From JAITWN01 sp050486285 (GTDB lineage: Bacteria > Pseudomonadota > Gammaproteobacteria > SZUA-140): DNA of 64,000 bases. Position numbers and translations under genes: made by a program. Below the pieces are notes generated by a model. The model searched no databases. It had not been told where the DNA came from and worked only from the letters and a program-made list of their open reading frames with translations. Location of the stretch: assembly GCA_050486285.1 (NCBI GenBank), contig JBJHCZ010000009.1, positions 58,555-122,554 on the forward strand. The letters are read 5' to 3'. Positions 54,441 through 63,943 of this stretch are shown one piece after another; position 1 is the first letter of the stretch, and the number at the start of each line of letters is the position of its first letter.

Positions 54441-55655
54441 TCAGCGCGAGCGGGCGACCGTGACGCTGGACATCGTCGTTTCCGCCCATTCCAGCGCGGC
54501 CAGGTAGGCCGTGGTGACGCTATCCTGGTCGAGTCCGCCGGGCTGGGATTCTTCCCAGTCGCCGCGCTCATGGTCGATCGCGGTATCGAGCAGCAGGGCA
54601 TAGGGGCCGCTGTGTCGAAGCAGGGCCTCGCTGATCTCGGGCGACAGCGGCAGTTGTTCCAGCACGGCGTCGATAGGTTGATCCATCAATGCATCCAGGG
54701 TCGAGAACAGGCCGACGATGAATGCAGAGTCCTTGTTACCGATGCTGGAGGCTTCCGACAGGCGCTCGCACATCTTGGCGCGCACCAGCGAGGTGGTGAT
54801 CAGCTCTTCCGGTTTGTCATCGATGCCGGTCAACGCGATCAGGTTGGCCCAGCGGCGGATTTCGCGTTCGCCGAGGTAGACGATCGCATGGTGTAGCGAT
54901 TCGATCTTCTTGCCGGGCGAGAAGGCCGCCGAGTTGATATAGCGCAGCAGCTTGTAGCTCATCGTCGGATCCTGGGACACGAGCTCCTCGAGTCCCTTGA
55001 TATCGAGTTCCGGCCGTTGCAACTTGGCCATCATGCGCATCGCGTTGACGCGATTCGCCGGCATGCGCCGGCCCGACAGCACGCGGGGTCGGCAGAGGAA
55101 ATAACCCTGATACCAGTCGAAGCCGAGTTCGCGGCAAAGGTCGAACATCTCCGGCGTCTCGACCTTCTCGGCCAGCAGCTTGACCGGGTATCCCCGCAGG
55201 ATGGCCAGGTGCTCGCGGAGTTGCTCCCGGTCGAGGTCGAGGACGTCGAGCTTGACGATATCGGCGAGTTCGAGCAGCGGCGTCAGGTCGGGATGGTAGG
55301 TGAAATCATCGAGGGCGATGGTATAGCCGCGTTTCTTGAGTTCCCGGACCGCTTCCGTGATCTCGTTGTCGACAAGGATATCCTCGAGGATCTCGATCAC
55401 GAGCTGGCTCCCCGGCGGCGGCAGCAGTTCGCTGTGGATCAGGAAATTGCGGGTGACGTTGACGAAGGCCTTGTGCGCGCCGACCACCTTGCCCAGCCCC
55501 ATCTCCCAGAAACTGTTGACGATGATCTGCGAGGTGGCCTGGTCGCCGTCGGTGATGTTCGAGAATGCGCCTTCACGCTGGCGATAGAGCAGTTCGTAGC
55601 CGATGACCTGCTGGTTTGCATCGAAGATCGGTTGTCTGCCGATATGATAGTGCAT
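54441..55655 (-). CDS. EAL-HDOD signalling protein (YuxH-like)
   Basis: 404 residues. The N-terminal EAL-like domain (about 1-195) starts IGRQPIFDANQQVIGYELLY, where the catalytic EAL motif reads ELL. Other metal-binding residues are only partly kept (EILEDI, ALDDF, KLD), so it is probably not an active c-di-GMP phosphodiesterase. The HDOD domain (about 200-390, QDPTMSYKLLRYINSAAFSP) is typical of regulatory scaffolds. The start codon overlaps the stop of the cNMP-binding/rhodanese gene (TGATG), so the two are translationally coupled and likely act together. Confidence 0.9.
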   Translation of the reverse strand: MHYHIGRQPIFDANQQVIGYELLYRQREGAFSNITDGDQATSQIIVNSFWEMGLGKVVGAHKAFVNVTRNFLIHSELLPPPGSQLVIEILEDILVDNEITEAVRELKKRGYTIALDDFTYHPDLTPLLELADIVKLDVLDLDREQLREHLAILRGYPVKLLAEKVETPEMFDLCRELGFDWYQGYFLCRPRVLSGRRMPANRVNAMRMMAKLQRPELDIKGLEELVSQDPTMSYKLLRYINSAAFSPGKKIESLHHAIVYLGEREIRRWANLIALTGIDDKPEELITTSLVRAKMCERLSEASSIGNKDSAFIVGLFSTLDALMDQPIDAVLEQLPLSPEISEALLRHSGPYALLLDTAIDHERGDWEESQPGGLDQDSVTTAYLAALEWAETTMSSVTVARSR

Positions 55656-56719
55656 CAGGGCGAGGTCCCGTCGGCGTCGGCGCCATGCGCGCTTCGGGTC
55701 ACTTCGTTCTTCAGTATCATGGTCTCGATGCCCTGCCGGGCGAGCAGGAACGCGGCCGCGGCGCTGCGTCTGGCGCCATCGCTGGTGATGACATAGCGGC
55801 GTTCCCGATCGAGCAGGCCCGAAACCTCGCGCAGCACGCGCAACGGCAGATTGATACTGTCATGAAGGTGATGGCGTGCATAGGCCTTGTGAGAGCGGAT
55901 GTCGAGCAGGGCGGCGCCCTTGAGCATCAGCGCGGCAAGATCGCCATGGGTGATCCACCGGATGTAGGGCTTGACGATCAGGTTCAGGAAATCGGCCCTG
56001 GCGAAGCGCAGCAGCCGCCCGCGATCGAGCGCGGTCACCGTGAAGTCTTGACGCTCATCGGCAATCAGCGCGGACTCACCGAAGCCGTCGAGACGACCGA
56101 GCTCCGCGAGCAGGACTGACGATCCCTTTCCGCGCCCCTGTCGCGTCAGCCGGATGCGACCGGATTCGACGATGAAATACCAGTCGCCATCATCGCCCTC
56201 CCGCAGCACGACATCGCCCGCGCGGGTTTCCAGGGTGTCCATGCGCTCCATCAGGGTCCGCAGGCAGGGGCCGGGAAGTCGAGCGAACAGCGGCGATGCG
56301 AAGATCGGTCCGAGGTCCGGGTCGTTCGCGACCTCCGGGTCGACATCGGCGGGCACGGATGCCTCAGGCCGGAGCAGGGATTCCAGGAGCTCGTTGTCCA
56401 CGCACAGCACGGTCGCCGCCGTGCGCGCCAGCGCGGTCGCCTCGCGCGGCTGGCAATGCGCGATGGCCTCGCCGGCCTCGGGCGTCGCGGCCTTCAGCAT
56501 GCGGATGCGGTTGTCGGCGGAGACCAGCGCGAGCTGGCCGGCGAGCAGGAAGATCGAACGGCCGTCGGAGTCGCCGATATCGAAGAGGCGCTTGCCCGGG
56601 GGCAGGCGTTCGATGCGGGAACGCGCCAGCAGCAGCTCGACCTGGGATGGGGCGAGCTGATCCAGCGGTGAAAACAGGCTCAGGTTGGCCATGTCGACGA
56701 CCGGGCTTGGTGTCCCCAT
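55655..56719 (-). CDS. Cyclic-nucleotide-binding-like/rhodanese-like protein without DNA-binding domain
   Basis: 354 residues. It has a first degenerate cNMP-binding-like domain (about 10-115, LPPGKRLFDIGDSDGRSIFL) and a second one (about 140-245, RAGDVVLREGDDGDWYFIVE, then GFGESALIADERQDFTVTAL). A C-terminal rhodanese-like domain (about 258-335, LLDIRSHKAYARHHLHDSIN) follows. The rhodanese active-site loop reads ITSDGARRSA, with Thr where the catalytic Cys is expected, so it is likely non-catalytic. There is no helix-turn-helix, so it is not a CRP-type transcription factor. Coupled to the EAL-HDOD gene; probably a sensory or scaffold partner. Confidence 0.85.
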   Translation of the reverse strand: MGTPSPVVDMANLSLFSPLDQLAPSQVELLLARSRIERLPPGKRLFDIGDSDGRSIFLLAGQLALVSADNRIRMLKAATPEAGEAIAHCQPREATALARTAATVLCVDNELLESLLRPEASVPADVDPEVANDPDLGPIFASPLFARLPGPCLRTLMERMDTLETRAGDVVLREGDDGDWYFIVESGRIRLTRQGRGKGSSVLLAELGRLDGFGESALIADERQDFTVTALDRGRLLRFARADFLNLIVKPYIRWITHGDLAALMLKGAALLDIRSHKAYARHHLHDSINLPLRVLREVSGLLDRERRYVITSDGARRSAAAAFLLARQGIETMILKNEVTRSAHGADADGTSP

Positions 56720-56832
56720 CAGCGACTCCTCAATGAAACGGGTATGGATGTGCCGGTCTGTAATGATTTTTTGTTGGATTCCCTATATGCCTATAGCGGC
56801 CATCGGCAGTCTGCCCTTGAGTCCGGGGCCGC

Positions 56833-57528
56833 TCAGGAGGAAGTGGCCGGCGCCGTCAGCGCGCGCCCGAGCCAGTTGGAAATATCCTTTATTACCAAAT
56901 GGTTGACGCTATGCCCCAGATCATATTCATGCCATTCCACGGGGTGGCCGGCGGCGAGCAGGCGGTCCCGCGAGCGTTGTGCGTTCGCGATCGGGATGAT
57001 CGCGTCCCCACGGCCGTGCGTCATCAGGATCGGGACCCGCCGGTTGGCGTCCGCGGCCTCGCCGGCGAGGCTCGCGGCCAGCGGCAGATAGGTCGACAGG
57101 GCGGCGATGCCGGCGAGCGCTCGGGGGTGGCGCAATCCCGCCTGCAGCGCGATCGCGCCGCCCTGCGAGAAACCGGCAAGGGCGATGCGTTCGGGCGGGA
57201 TTCCGGCCGAGATCTCGCGCTCGATCAGCCGGTGCAGCAGGGCTTCCGAGGCACGGATACCGGATTCGTCCTCGGACCAGCCCGGGCCGGGGGCGGCGAT
57301 GTCATACCAGGCGCGCATGACCATGCCGTTGTTGATCGCGACGGGACGCCTGGGGGCGTGGGGAAAGCGATAACGGACCGCGAGAGCATCCGGGAGCTCG
57401 AGCAGTGGCACGATCGGTTCGAAGTCATGGCCGTCGGCGCCGAGTCCATGCAGCCAGATCACCGCCGCATTCGCCGGACGTTCCGGTTCGATCGTGACGC
57501 AGCGGGGCAATTCCGGATGGTCATTCAT
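56833..57528 (-). CDS. Alpha/beta-hydrolase carboxylesterase (phospholipase/carboxylesterase family)
   Basis: 231 residues from the ATG at 57528 (MNDHPELPRCVTIEPERPAN). Alpha/beta-hydrolase features are VIWLHGLGADGHDF, the nucleophile elbow LAGFSQGGAIALQ (Ser), the acid in ILMTHGRGDAIIP (Asp) and the catalytic His in YDLGHSVN. It matches the small carboxylesterases (EstB/YpfH, acyl-protein thioesterase-like), cytosolic, acting on short-chain esters. The physiological substrate is unknown. Confidence 0.93.
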   Translation of the reverse strand: MNDHPELPRCVTIEPERPANAAVIWLHGLGADGHDFEPIVPLLELPDALAVRYRFPHAPRRPVAINNGMVMRAWYDIAAPGPGWSEDESGIRASEALLHRLIEREISAGIPPERIALAGFSQGGAIALQAGLRHPRALAGIAALSTYLPLAASLAGEAADANRRVPILMTHGRGDAIIPIANAQRSRDRLLAAGHPVEWHEYDLGHSVNHLVIKDISNWLGRALTAPATSS

Positions 57529-57634
57529 TGCGGTGGCTCCTGTCAGGTCGGCGCGCATTCGCCCACAGCGCGCGAAGTCATTATACTGGACCGGTTTTCG
57601 CGGCGGGGGCGCCGCGCGATCCGGGAGTCCCGAG

Positions 57635-57796
57635 TTGATCCGCCTGTTCACTGCATCGTCTGGTCCGTTCCGCGCCTTTGCCGTGCTGGCGCTGTTGCTC
57701 GCCTGCGCGCTGCTGGCGGCCTGCGGACAGAAGGGGCCGCTGTTCATTCCGGACCTGGACCCCGACGATGAAATCCAGCTGGAAGATCCGCCCTGA
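57635..57796 (+). CDS. lptM: LPS translocon maturation lipoprotein LptM (YifL-like)
   Basis: 53 residues starting with TTG at 57635, preceded by GGGAG. A lipoprotein signal ends LLAACGQKGPLFIP, and the CGQKGPL sequence right after the lipidated Cys is the LptM/YifL hallmark. It assists maturation of the LPS transporter LptD in the outer membrane. It sits directly before lysA, with the stop overlapping the lysA start (TGATG), the usual order in gammaproteobacteria. Confidence 0.88.
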   Translation: MIRLFTASSGPFRAFAVLALLLACALLAACGQKGPLFIPDLDPDDEIQLEDPP

Positions 57797-59043
57797 TGGA
57801 TCATTTCGCCGTGAGGGACGGCGTGCTGCATGCCGAGGGGGTCGATCTGCGCGCGGTCGCGGAGGCCTTCGGCACGCCCTGCTATGTCTACTCGCGCGCG
57901 ACGCTCGAGCGCCACTGGCGTGCCTTTGACGAGGCCTTCGCCGGGCGCGATCACCGGGTCTGCTTTGCGGTCAAGGCCTGCTCGAATATCGCGATCCTGA
58001 ATCTTCTTGCGCGCCTGGGTTCCGGCTTCGACATCGTTTCGGGCGGCGAACTCGAGCGCGTGCTCGCCGCCGGCGGCGATCCGGCGAAGGTCGTGTTTTC
58101 CGGGGTCGGCAAGACGCGCGAGGAGATCCGCCGCGCGCTCGAGGCCGGCATCGGCTGCTTCAATGTCGAGTCGGCGCCGGAGCTCGAGCGCATCGAGGCG
58201 GTCGCCGGCGGGCTCGGGCGGCGGGCGCCGGTGTCGCTGCGCGTCAATCCGGACGTCGATGCGCGCACGCATCCCTATATCTCGACCGGCCTCAAGGAAA
58301 ACAAGTTCGGTATACCAGTCGACGAGGCGCGCGTGCTGCTTGCGCGCCTGCGCGCGATGACGCATGTCGATCTGGTCGGGCTCGATTGCCACATCGGATC
58401 ACAGCTGACCTCGCTCGCGCCCTTCATCGACGCGATGGAGCGCATGCTCGTGCTCGCCGACGAGGTCGTTGGCGCAGGCATTACGCTGCATCATTTGAAC
58501 ATCGGCGGCGGGCTCGGCGTCCGCTACCGGGACGAGACGCCGCCAGCGCCCCGTGATTATGCAAAGGCAATCATCGATCGTCTCGGCGATCGCGACTTGT
58601 GCATCACGATCGAGCCGGGCCGCGCGCTGGTCGCCAATGCCGGCGTGCTGCTGACGCGCATCGAATATCTGAAACCCGGCGAGCATCGCAATTTCGCGAT
58701 CGTCGATGCCGGTATGAACGACCTGCTGAGGCCGGCCTTGTACGATGCCTGGCATGACATCGTCCCGTTGCTCGCGAGAACGTCCGCGCCGGCGCGTGAA
58801 TGGGACGTCGTCGGCCCGGTGTGCGAGACCGGCGATTTCCTCGGCAAGGGGCGTTGGCTGGCAGTTGAGGAGGGTGACCTGCTGGCGGTTCGTTCTGCGG
58901 GGGCTTACGGTTTCGCGATGAGCTCGAACTACAATTCCCGCCCGCGCGCGGCGGAGGTGCTGGTCGATGGAACGCAGATGCACCTGATCCGCGAGCGCGA
59001 GCGCGTCGGGGATCTCTTCGCCGGTGAACGCCTCATTCCGTGA
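57796..59043 (+). CDS. lysA: Diaminopimelate decarboxylase
   Basis: 415 residues. The PLP-binding Lys is in VCFAVKACSNIAILNLL, SGFDIVSGGEL and the Gly-rich LNIGGGLGVRY bind PLP phosphate, and the active-site Cys lies in GPVCETGDFLGKGR. It makes lysine from meso-diaminopimelate, the last step of lysine synthesis. It follows lptM. The common next gene dapF is absent; instead trmL lies convergent with an 11-base overlap. Confidence 0.97.
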   Translation: MDHFAVRDGVLHAEGVDLRAVAEAFGTPCYVYSRATLERHWRAFDEAFAGRDHRVCFAVKACSNIAILNLLARLGSGFDIVSGGELERVLAAGGDPAKVVFSGVGKTREEIRRALEAGIGCFNVESAPELERIEAVAGGLGRRAPVSLRVNPDVDARTHPYISTGLKENKFGIPVDEARVLLARLRAMTHVDLVGLDCHIGSQLTSLAPFIDAMERMLVLADEVVGAGITLHHLNIGGGLGVRYRDETPPAPRDYAKAIIDRLGDRDLCITIEPGRALVANAGVLLTRIEYLKPGEHRNFAIVDAGMNDLLRPALYDAWHDIVPLLARTSAPAREWDVVGPVCETGDFLGKGRWLAVEEGDLLAVRSAGAYGFAMSSNYNSRPRAAEVLVDGTQMHLIRERERVGDLFAGERLIP

Positions 59044-59500
59044 GCAGCCGGAAACCGTTTTGCCGCCAGGCCTCGTAGACGATGACGGCGACGGCGTTGG
59101 AAAGATTCAGACTGCGGCACAGAGGCGCCATCGGGATGCGCAGGCATTGCCCGGGCGGCACGCGCGCGAGTGATTCCGCGGGCAGTCCGCGGGTCTCGGG
59201 ACCGAACAGAAAGGCGTCGCCCGGGGCATAGCGGGGCTCGGCGTGGCAGGTGTCGCCGCGGGTCGAGCAGGCGAACAGGCGCGGCGGCGCGACCGCTCGC
59301 AGAAAGGCGTCGAGATCGGCATGTTCGCGCACGCGAGCGTACTCGTGGTAATCGAGGCCGGCGCGGCGAAGCCGGGCATCGTCGAGTTCGAAGCCGAGCG
59401 GGTGTATCAGGTGCAGCGCGGCCCGCGTATTCGCGCACAGGCGTATAATATTGCCGGTGTTCGCCGGAATCTCCGGGTTGCAGAGGACGACATGAAACAT
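59033..59500 (-). CDS. trmL: tRNA (cytidine/uridine-34-2'-O)-methyltransferase TrmL
   Basis: 155 residues, the normal small size. SPOUT motifs are CNPEIPANTGNIIRLCANT at the N-terminus, then LFGPETRGLP and IPMAPLCRSLNLSNAVAVIVYEAWRQ at the C-terminus, where the trefoil knot binds S-adenosylmethionine. It methylates the wobble base of leucine tRNAs. A GGAG binding site lies upstream of the ATG at 59500. Convergent with lysA (11-base overlap) and divergent from pyrD. Confidence 0.96.
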   Translation of the reverse strand: MFHVVLCNPEIPANTGNIIRLCANTRAALHLIHPLGFELDDARLRRAGLDYHEYARVREHADLDAFLRAVAPPRLFACSTRGDTCHAEPRYAPGDAFLFGPETRGLPAESLARVPPGQCLRIPMAPLCRSLNLSNAVAVIVYEAWRQNGFRLLTE

Positions 59501-59551
59501 CTTTCCATCTCCGCCTTCATTACGCGGCTCCGCGCAGGCGCGCGCCGATGA
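59492..59551 (+). CDS. Possible 19-residue leader peptide of pyrD
   Basis: A short open frame has a good binding site (GAGGA, 5 bases before the ATG at 59492). It encodes MKHLSISAFITRLRAGARR and ends in a TGA that overlaps the pyrD ATG (ATGA). It could couple or regulate translation of pyrD. Its start overlaps the divergent trmL start region, so the match could be accidental. Confidence 0.3.
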   Translation: MKHLSISAFITRLRAGARR

Positions 59552-60504
59552 GTGTGCCGGTCCTCGACGCGCAGGCGCGGGCGATGCTCGAAACCGCGTT
59601 CTGCGGCATGCATTTCGCGACGCCGCTGGTACTGCTGTCGGGCTGTGTCGGCTTCGGCGAGGAGTATACCCGCGTCGAGGGGTTTTCCCATCGCGATGTC
59701 GGCGCGGTGTGCCTGAAGGGCACGACGCTCGAGCCCCGGCTCGGCAACGCGCCGCATCGGGTCATCGAGACGCCGATGGGGATGCTCAACGCGATCGGCC
59801 TGCAGAACCCCGGCACCCGTCACGTCGTCGAGCGCATCCTGCCGACGCTCGATTTCAGCGAGACGCGCTTCATCGCCAATGTGTCGGGTTCGACCGTCGA
59901 GGAATACATCGAGGTCACGCGCCTGTTCGACGACTCGCCGATCGACGCGATCGAGATCAATATTTCCTGCCCGAACGTCAAGGAGGGCGGCGTGCAGTTC
60001 GGCAACGATCCGGACATGTCGGCGCGGGTCGTCGAGGCCTGCCGTTCGGTCACCGGCAAGCCGCTGATCACCAAGCTGTCGCCGAACCAGACCGACATCG
60101 CCGAGAACGCGCGCCGCTGCATCGAGGCCGGCACCGACGCCTTCGCGGTCATCAACACGCTGACCGGCATGGCGATCGATATCGAGGAACGGGCGGCGGT
60201 GATCGGCAACAACCAGGGCGGCTTGTCGGGACCGGCGATCAAGCCGATCGCGCTGCTCAAGGTCCACCAGGTCTACCAGGTCAGCAAGGCCCACGGCATC
60301 CCGATCATCGGCCAGGGCGGGGTGGTCAGCGCGGAGGACGCGCTCGAGTTCCTGATCGCCGGCGCGTCCGCGGTCGGCGTCGGCACCGGGCTGTTCTACG
60401 ACCCGCTCGCCTGCCCGCGCATCAACGCCGGCATCGTCGATTACCTGCGCCGGCACGAACTCGCGAATGTCTCCGAACTGACCGGAACCCTGCGGCTGAA
60501 CTGA
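59548..60504 (+). CDS. pyrD: Dihydroorotate dehydrogenase, class 1B type
   Basis: 318 residues. The catalytic base is Cys in INISCPNVKEGGVQFG, the class 1B signature (class 2 enzymes, usual in gammaproteobacteria, have Ser). Other motifs are LLSGCVGFGEEY, VCLKGTTLEPR, NAIGLQNPG, INTLTGMAIDI, GGLSGPAIKPIAL, IPIIGQGGV and VGVGTGLF. It oxidises dihydroorotate to orotate in pyrimidine synthesis. Class 1B enzymes work with an iron-sulfur/FAD subunit PyrK and use NAD+; no pyrK is in the window. The stop codon lies at the edge of a strong inverted repeat. Confidence 0.93.
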   Translation: MSVPVLDAQARAMLETAFCGMHFATPLVLLSGCVGFGEEYTRVEGFSHRDVGAVCLKGTTLEPRLGNAPHRVIETPMGMLNAIGLQNPGTRHVVERILPTLDFSETRFIANVSGSTVEEYIEVTRLFDDSPIDAIEINISCPNVKEGGVQFGNDPDMSARVVEACRSVTGKPLITKLSPNQTDIAENARRCIEAGTDAFAVINTLTGMAIDIEERAAVIGNNQGGLSGPAIKPIALLKVHQVYQVSKAHGIPIIGQGGVVSAEDALEFLIAGASAVGVGTGLFYDPLACPRINAGIVDYLRRHELANVSELTGTLRLN

Positions 60505-60525
60505 CGGGGTCAGAGTAGACGAAGT

Positions 60526-60540
<15 letters not shown>
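60504..60540. repeat. Perfect 17-bp inverted repeat between pyrD and glnG
   Basis: 60504-60520 pairs perfectly with 60524-60540 around a GAA loop. The arm core GGGGTCAGAGTAGAC resembles the GGGGTCAGAGT-type dispersed palindromes seen in many gammaproteobacterial genomes. It begins in the pyrD stop codon, and the glnG stop (TAG) and last three codons lie inside it, so it probably inserted there or serves as bidirectional terminator. No T run is present. Confidence 0.85.
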
Positions 60541-61939
<1,399 letters not shown>

Positions 61940-61950
<11 letters not shown>

Positions 61951-63004
61951 GATGGTCCTCGATTGGCAGAATGATCGTGAAAACGGTCTCGCCGGGACGG
62001 CTGTCGTACTCGATCAGCCCACCCTGCTGGTTGACGATCGATTGCGCGATCGACAGCCCCAGACCGGTACCCTCCGGCCGTCCGCTGATCATCGGATAGA
62101 AGATGTTCTCGCGGATCGCCGGCGGGATGCCGGGGCCGTCGTCGATGATGTTTATCCTGGCGACCAGCTTGTAGAGGCGGTGGCCGATCGTGAAGCGGCG
62201 CTGGGTCCGCGTCTGCAGCACGATGCGGCCGCGATCGCCGAACGCCTGCAGCGCATTGCGGGTGATGTTCAGCACGGCCTGGATCATCTGATCGACGTCG
62301 AGCACGAGCTCGGGGATGCTCGGATCGTAGTCGCGGACGATCTCGATGCCGGGGCCGGCCTCGGCCTGGATCAGCGTCCGTACCCGCTCGACGACCTCGT
62401 GGATGCTGGCGCGGCGGCGCACGGGGGGCGCATGCGGTCCGAGCATGCGGCTCAGCAGGGATTGCAGGCGGTCCGCCTCGCCGATGATGACGCCGGTGTA
62501 TTCGCGCAGCCCGGGATCATCCAGTTCACGTTCCAGCAACTGCGCCGCGCCGCGCAGCCCGCCCAGCGGATTGTTGATCTCGTGCGCCATGCCGCGCATC
62601 AGCAGGCGGGTGTTCTGGTTCTGCGCGATCAGGCTCTCCTCGCGGGCGATACGCAGGTGGCGGTCGACGCGGATCAGTTCGAGCAGCAGTTCGCGATCCT
62701 CCCGCGCCTCGTGCAGCGGTGTCACGGTGACATCGACGGTGATCGTGCGCTGGTTCGGCAGCCGCAGTTCGACCTCGCGCTCGGTATACGGGTGACCGCT
62801 CTCGATCGAGCGGGTCAGCGAATCGAACAGCGCAGTGTCCGCGGGCAACAGTTCACGCAACGGGTGGCCGAGCATGTGGCGGGCGCTGACCTCGAACAGG
62901 ACCTCGCCGGCCGGGTTCAGGTAACGGAAGCGCAGTCCGCTGTCGAGCACCACGACCGCGGTGTTCAGGTTCTCCAGCAATCTCGCGCGTCCCGGTTCTG
63001 TCAT
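61940..63004 (-). CDS. glnL: Nitrogen regulation sensor kinase NtrB (GlnL)
   Basis: 354 residues from the ATG at 63004 (MTEPGRARLLENLNTAVVVL), chosen because it is the standard NtrB N-terminus and follows a sigma-54-like promoter. A PAS domain (about 10-115) precedes the H box with phospho-His (LLMRGMAHEINNPLGGLRGA), an N box (LNITRNALQAF), DDGPGIPPAIRENIF and GTGLGLSIAQSIVNQ. It phosphorylates and dephosphorylates NtrC under control of the PII protein. Cytosolic; in operon with glnG. glnA is not adjacent on this side. Confidence 0.96.
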
Positions 63005-63030
63005 CGTCTCTGCTCGCACAACAGCGGGTC

Positions 63031-63046
63031 TGCAAGAAGCAAACCA
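63031..63046 (-). promoter_or_regulatory. Sigma-54-type -24/-12 promoter of glnLG
   Basis: On the minus strand this reads TGGTTTGCTTCTTGCA: GG and GC are separated by exactly 10 bases, with TTGCA at the -12 element, matching the TGGCAC-N5-TTGCA consensus at the essential positions. Transcription would start about 63020, 16 bases before the glnL ATG. The -24 half is imperfect after TGG. Confidence 0.55.
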
Positions 63047-63217
63047 ATTACGCGCCATCCTGGCCGGTCCGACAGCGCCTCGCGCCGGCCTGTGGGCGCT
63101 GGGCATAACATATTGAAAATAAATATATAAATAGGGCGGGGTCGGGCGATCTCCGGGCGCCGTTCACAAAACCGGTGCGGCCGGGGCGTGATCGCGGGTC
63201 AGGACATGCCCCGATTA

Positions 63218-63234
63218 TGCACTATTCTGGTGCG
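63218..63234. promoter_or_regulatory. NtrC-binding site upstream of glnLG
   Basis: TGCACTATTCTGGTGCG matches the NtrC consensus TGCACCA-WWW-TGGTGCA at 14 of 17 positions, with both half-site cores GCAC and GTGC intact. It lies about 200 bases upstream of the sigma-54-like promoter of glnL, a normal enhancer distance, so NtrC probably controls its own operon. Confidence 0.72.
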
Positions 63235-63275
63235 CCCTCAAGCCGGGCGCACAATCATGAGGAAACGCGCCGGGA

Positions 63276-63836
63276 TCAGCGCTGCGGGCGGGTCGGCGAC
63301 AGGATCGAATGCTGGCGCAGGTGGAAGGTGACGGGCGTTGCCGCGATCATCCTGGCGCCCTCGGCATCCTCGATGACGGCCTCGATCACATGGGTGCCGC
63401 GGAAGACGTTGCCGATCGTGAAACGACCGCCGCCGCCGGCGTCGGCGACGATGGCGCCGTCCATCAGGATCAACAGGCGGTCGCCCGGGCGCAGCGCCGG
63501 TTCGAGTTCGACGCCGACCTCGATGACGCTCTCGTGATTCCAGATGACCTCGTCGTCTCCCGGCGCGGTGATGACCAGGCGCTGATATCTGAACGCCTCG
63601 GGCGTCTGCGCCCGTGCCGGCGGCGACGGCGGCGGCTGGAATGACGGCACGACCTGGGCGTCGCGAGGCTCGACCCGGGTGGCGTCCGGATGCGGCTGGT
63701 CCGAAAAGATCACCGTGCCGTCCGGCAGTACACGCTTGAAGACCTCGGCGCCTGCCGCCAGCGCGAATGACTGCGCGGCGCTCAGCAGCAACGCGGCAAG
63801 CATGATCGGAAACAGACTTCGGGTCGTGGCGCGCAC
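63276..63836 (-). CDS. Exported DUF4124-domain protein
   Basis: 186 residues. A signal peptide (ending FALAAG, about residue 28) is followed by the DUF4124 motif (VFKRVLPDGTVIFSDQPHPD, residues ~32-51). A Pro-rich linker (about 68-78) and an Ig-like beta domain (about 85-175, HESVIEVGVELEPALRPGDR, IDGAIV-like strand, GTHVIEAVIEDAEG) complete it. Genes of this type often lie next to glnA/glnL in gammaproteobacteria. Probably periplasmic; function unknown. Confidence 0.85.
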   Translation of the reverse strand: MRATTRSLFPIMLAALLLSAAQSFALAAGAEVFKRVLPDGTVIFSDQPHPDATRVEPRDAQVVPSFQPPPSPPARAQTPEAFRYQRLVITAPGDDEVIWNHESVIEVGVELEPALRPGDRLLILMDGAIVADAGGGGRFTIGNVFRGTHVIEAVIEDAEGARMIAATPVTFHLRQHSILSPTRPQR

Positions 63837-63943
63837 ACCCGATATTTAGCGGGGATCGGGGCCGATGTCAAAGAAATCCCGGTGGATTCAATGGGTCATT
63901 GCAACAATCCGTATGATCATGATGGCTTATGGAGGGTTATGCA

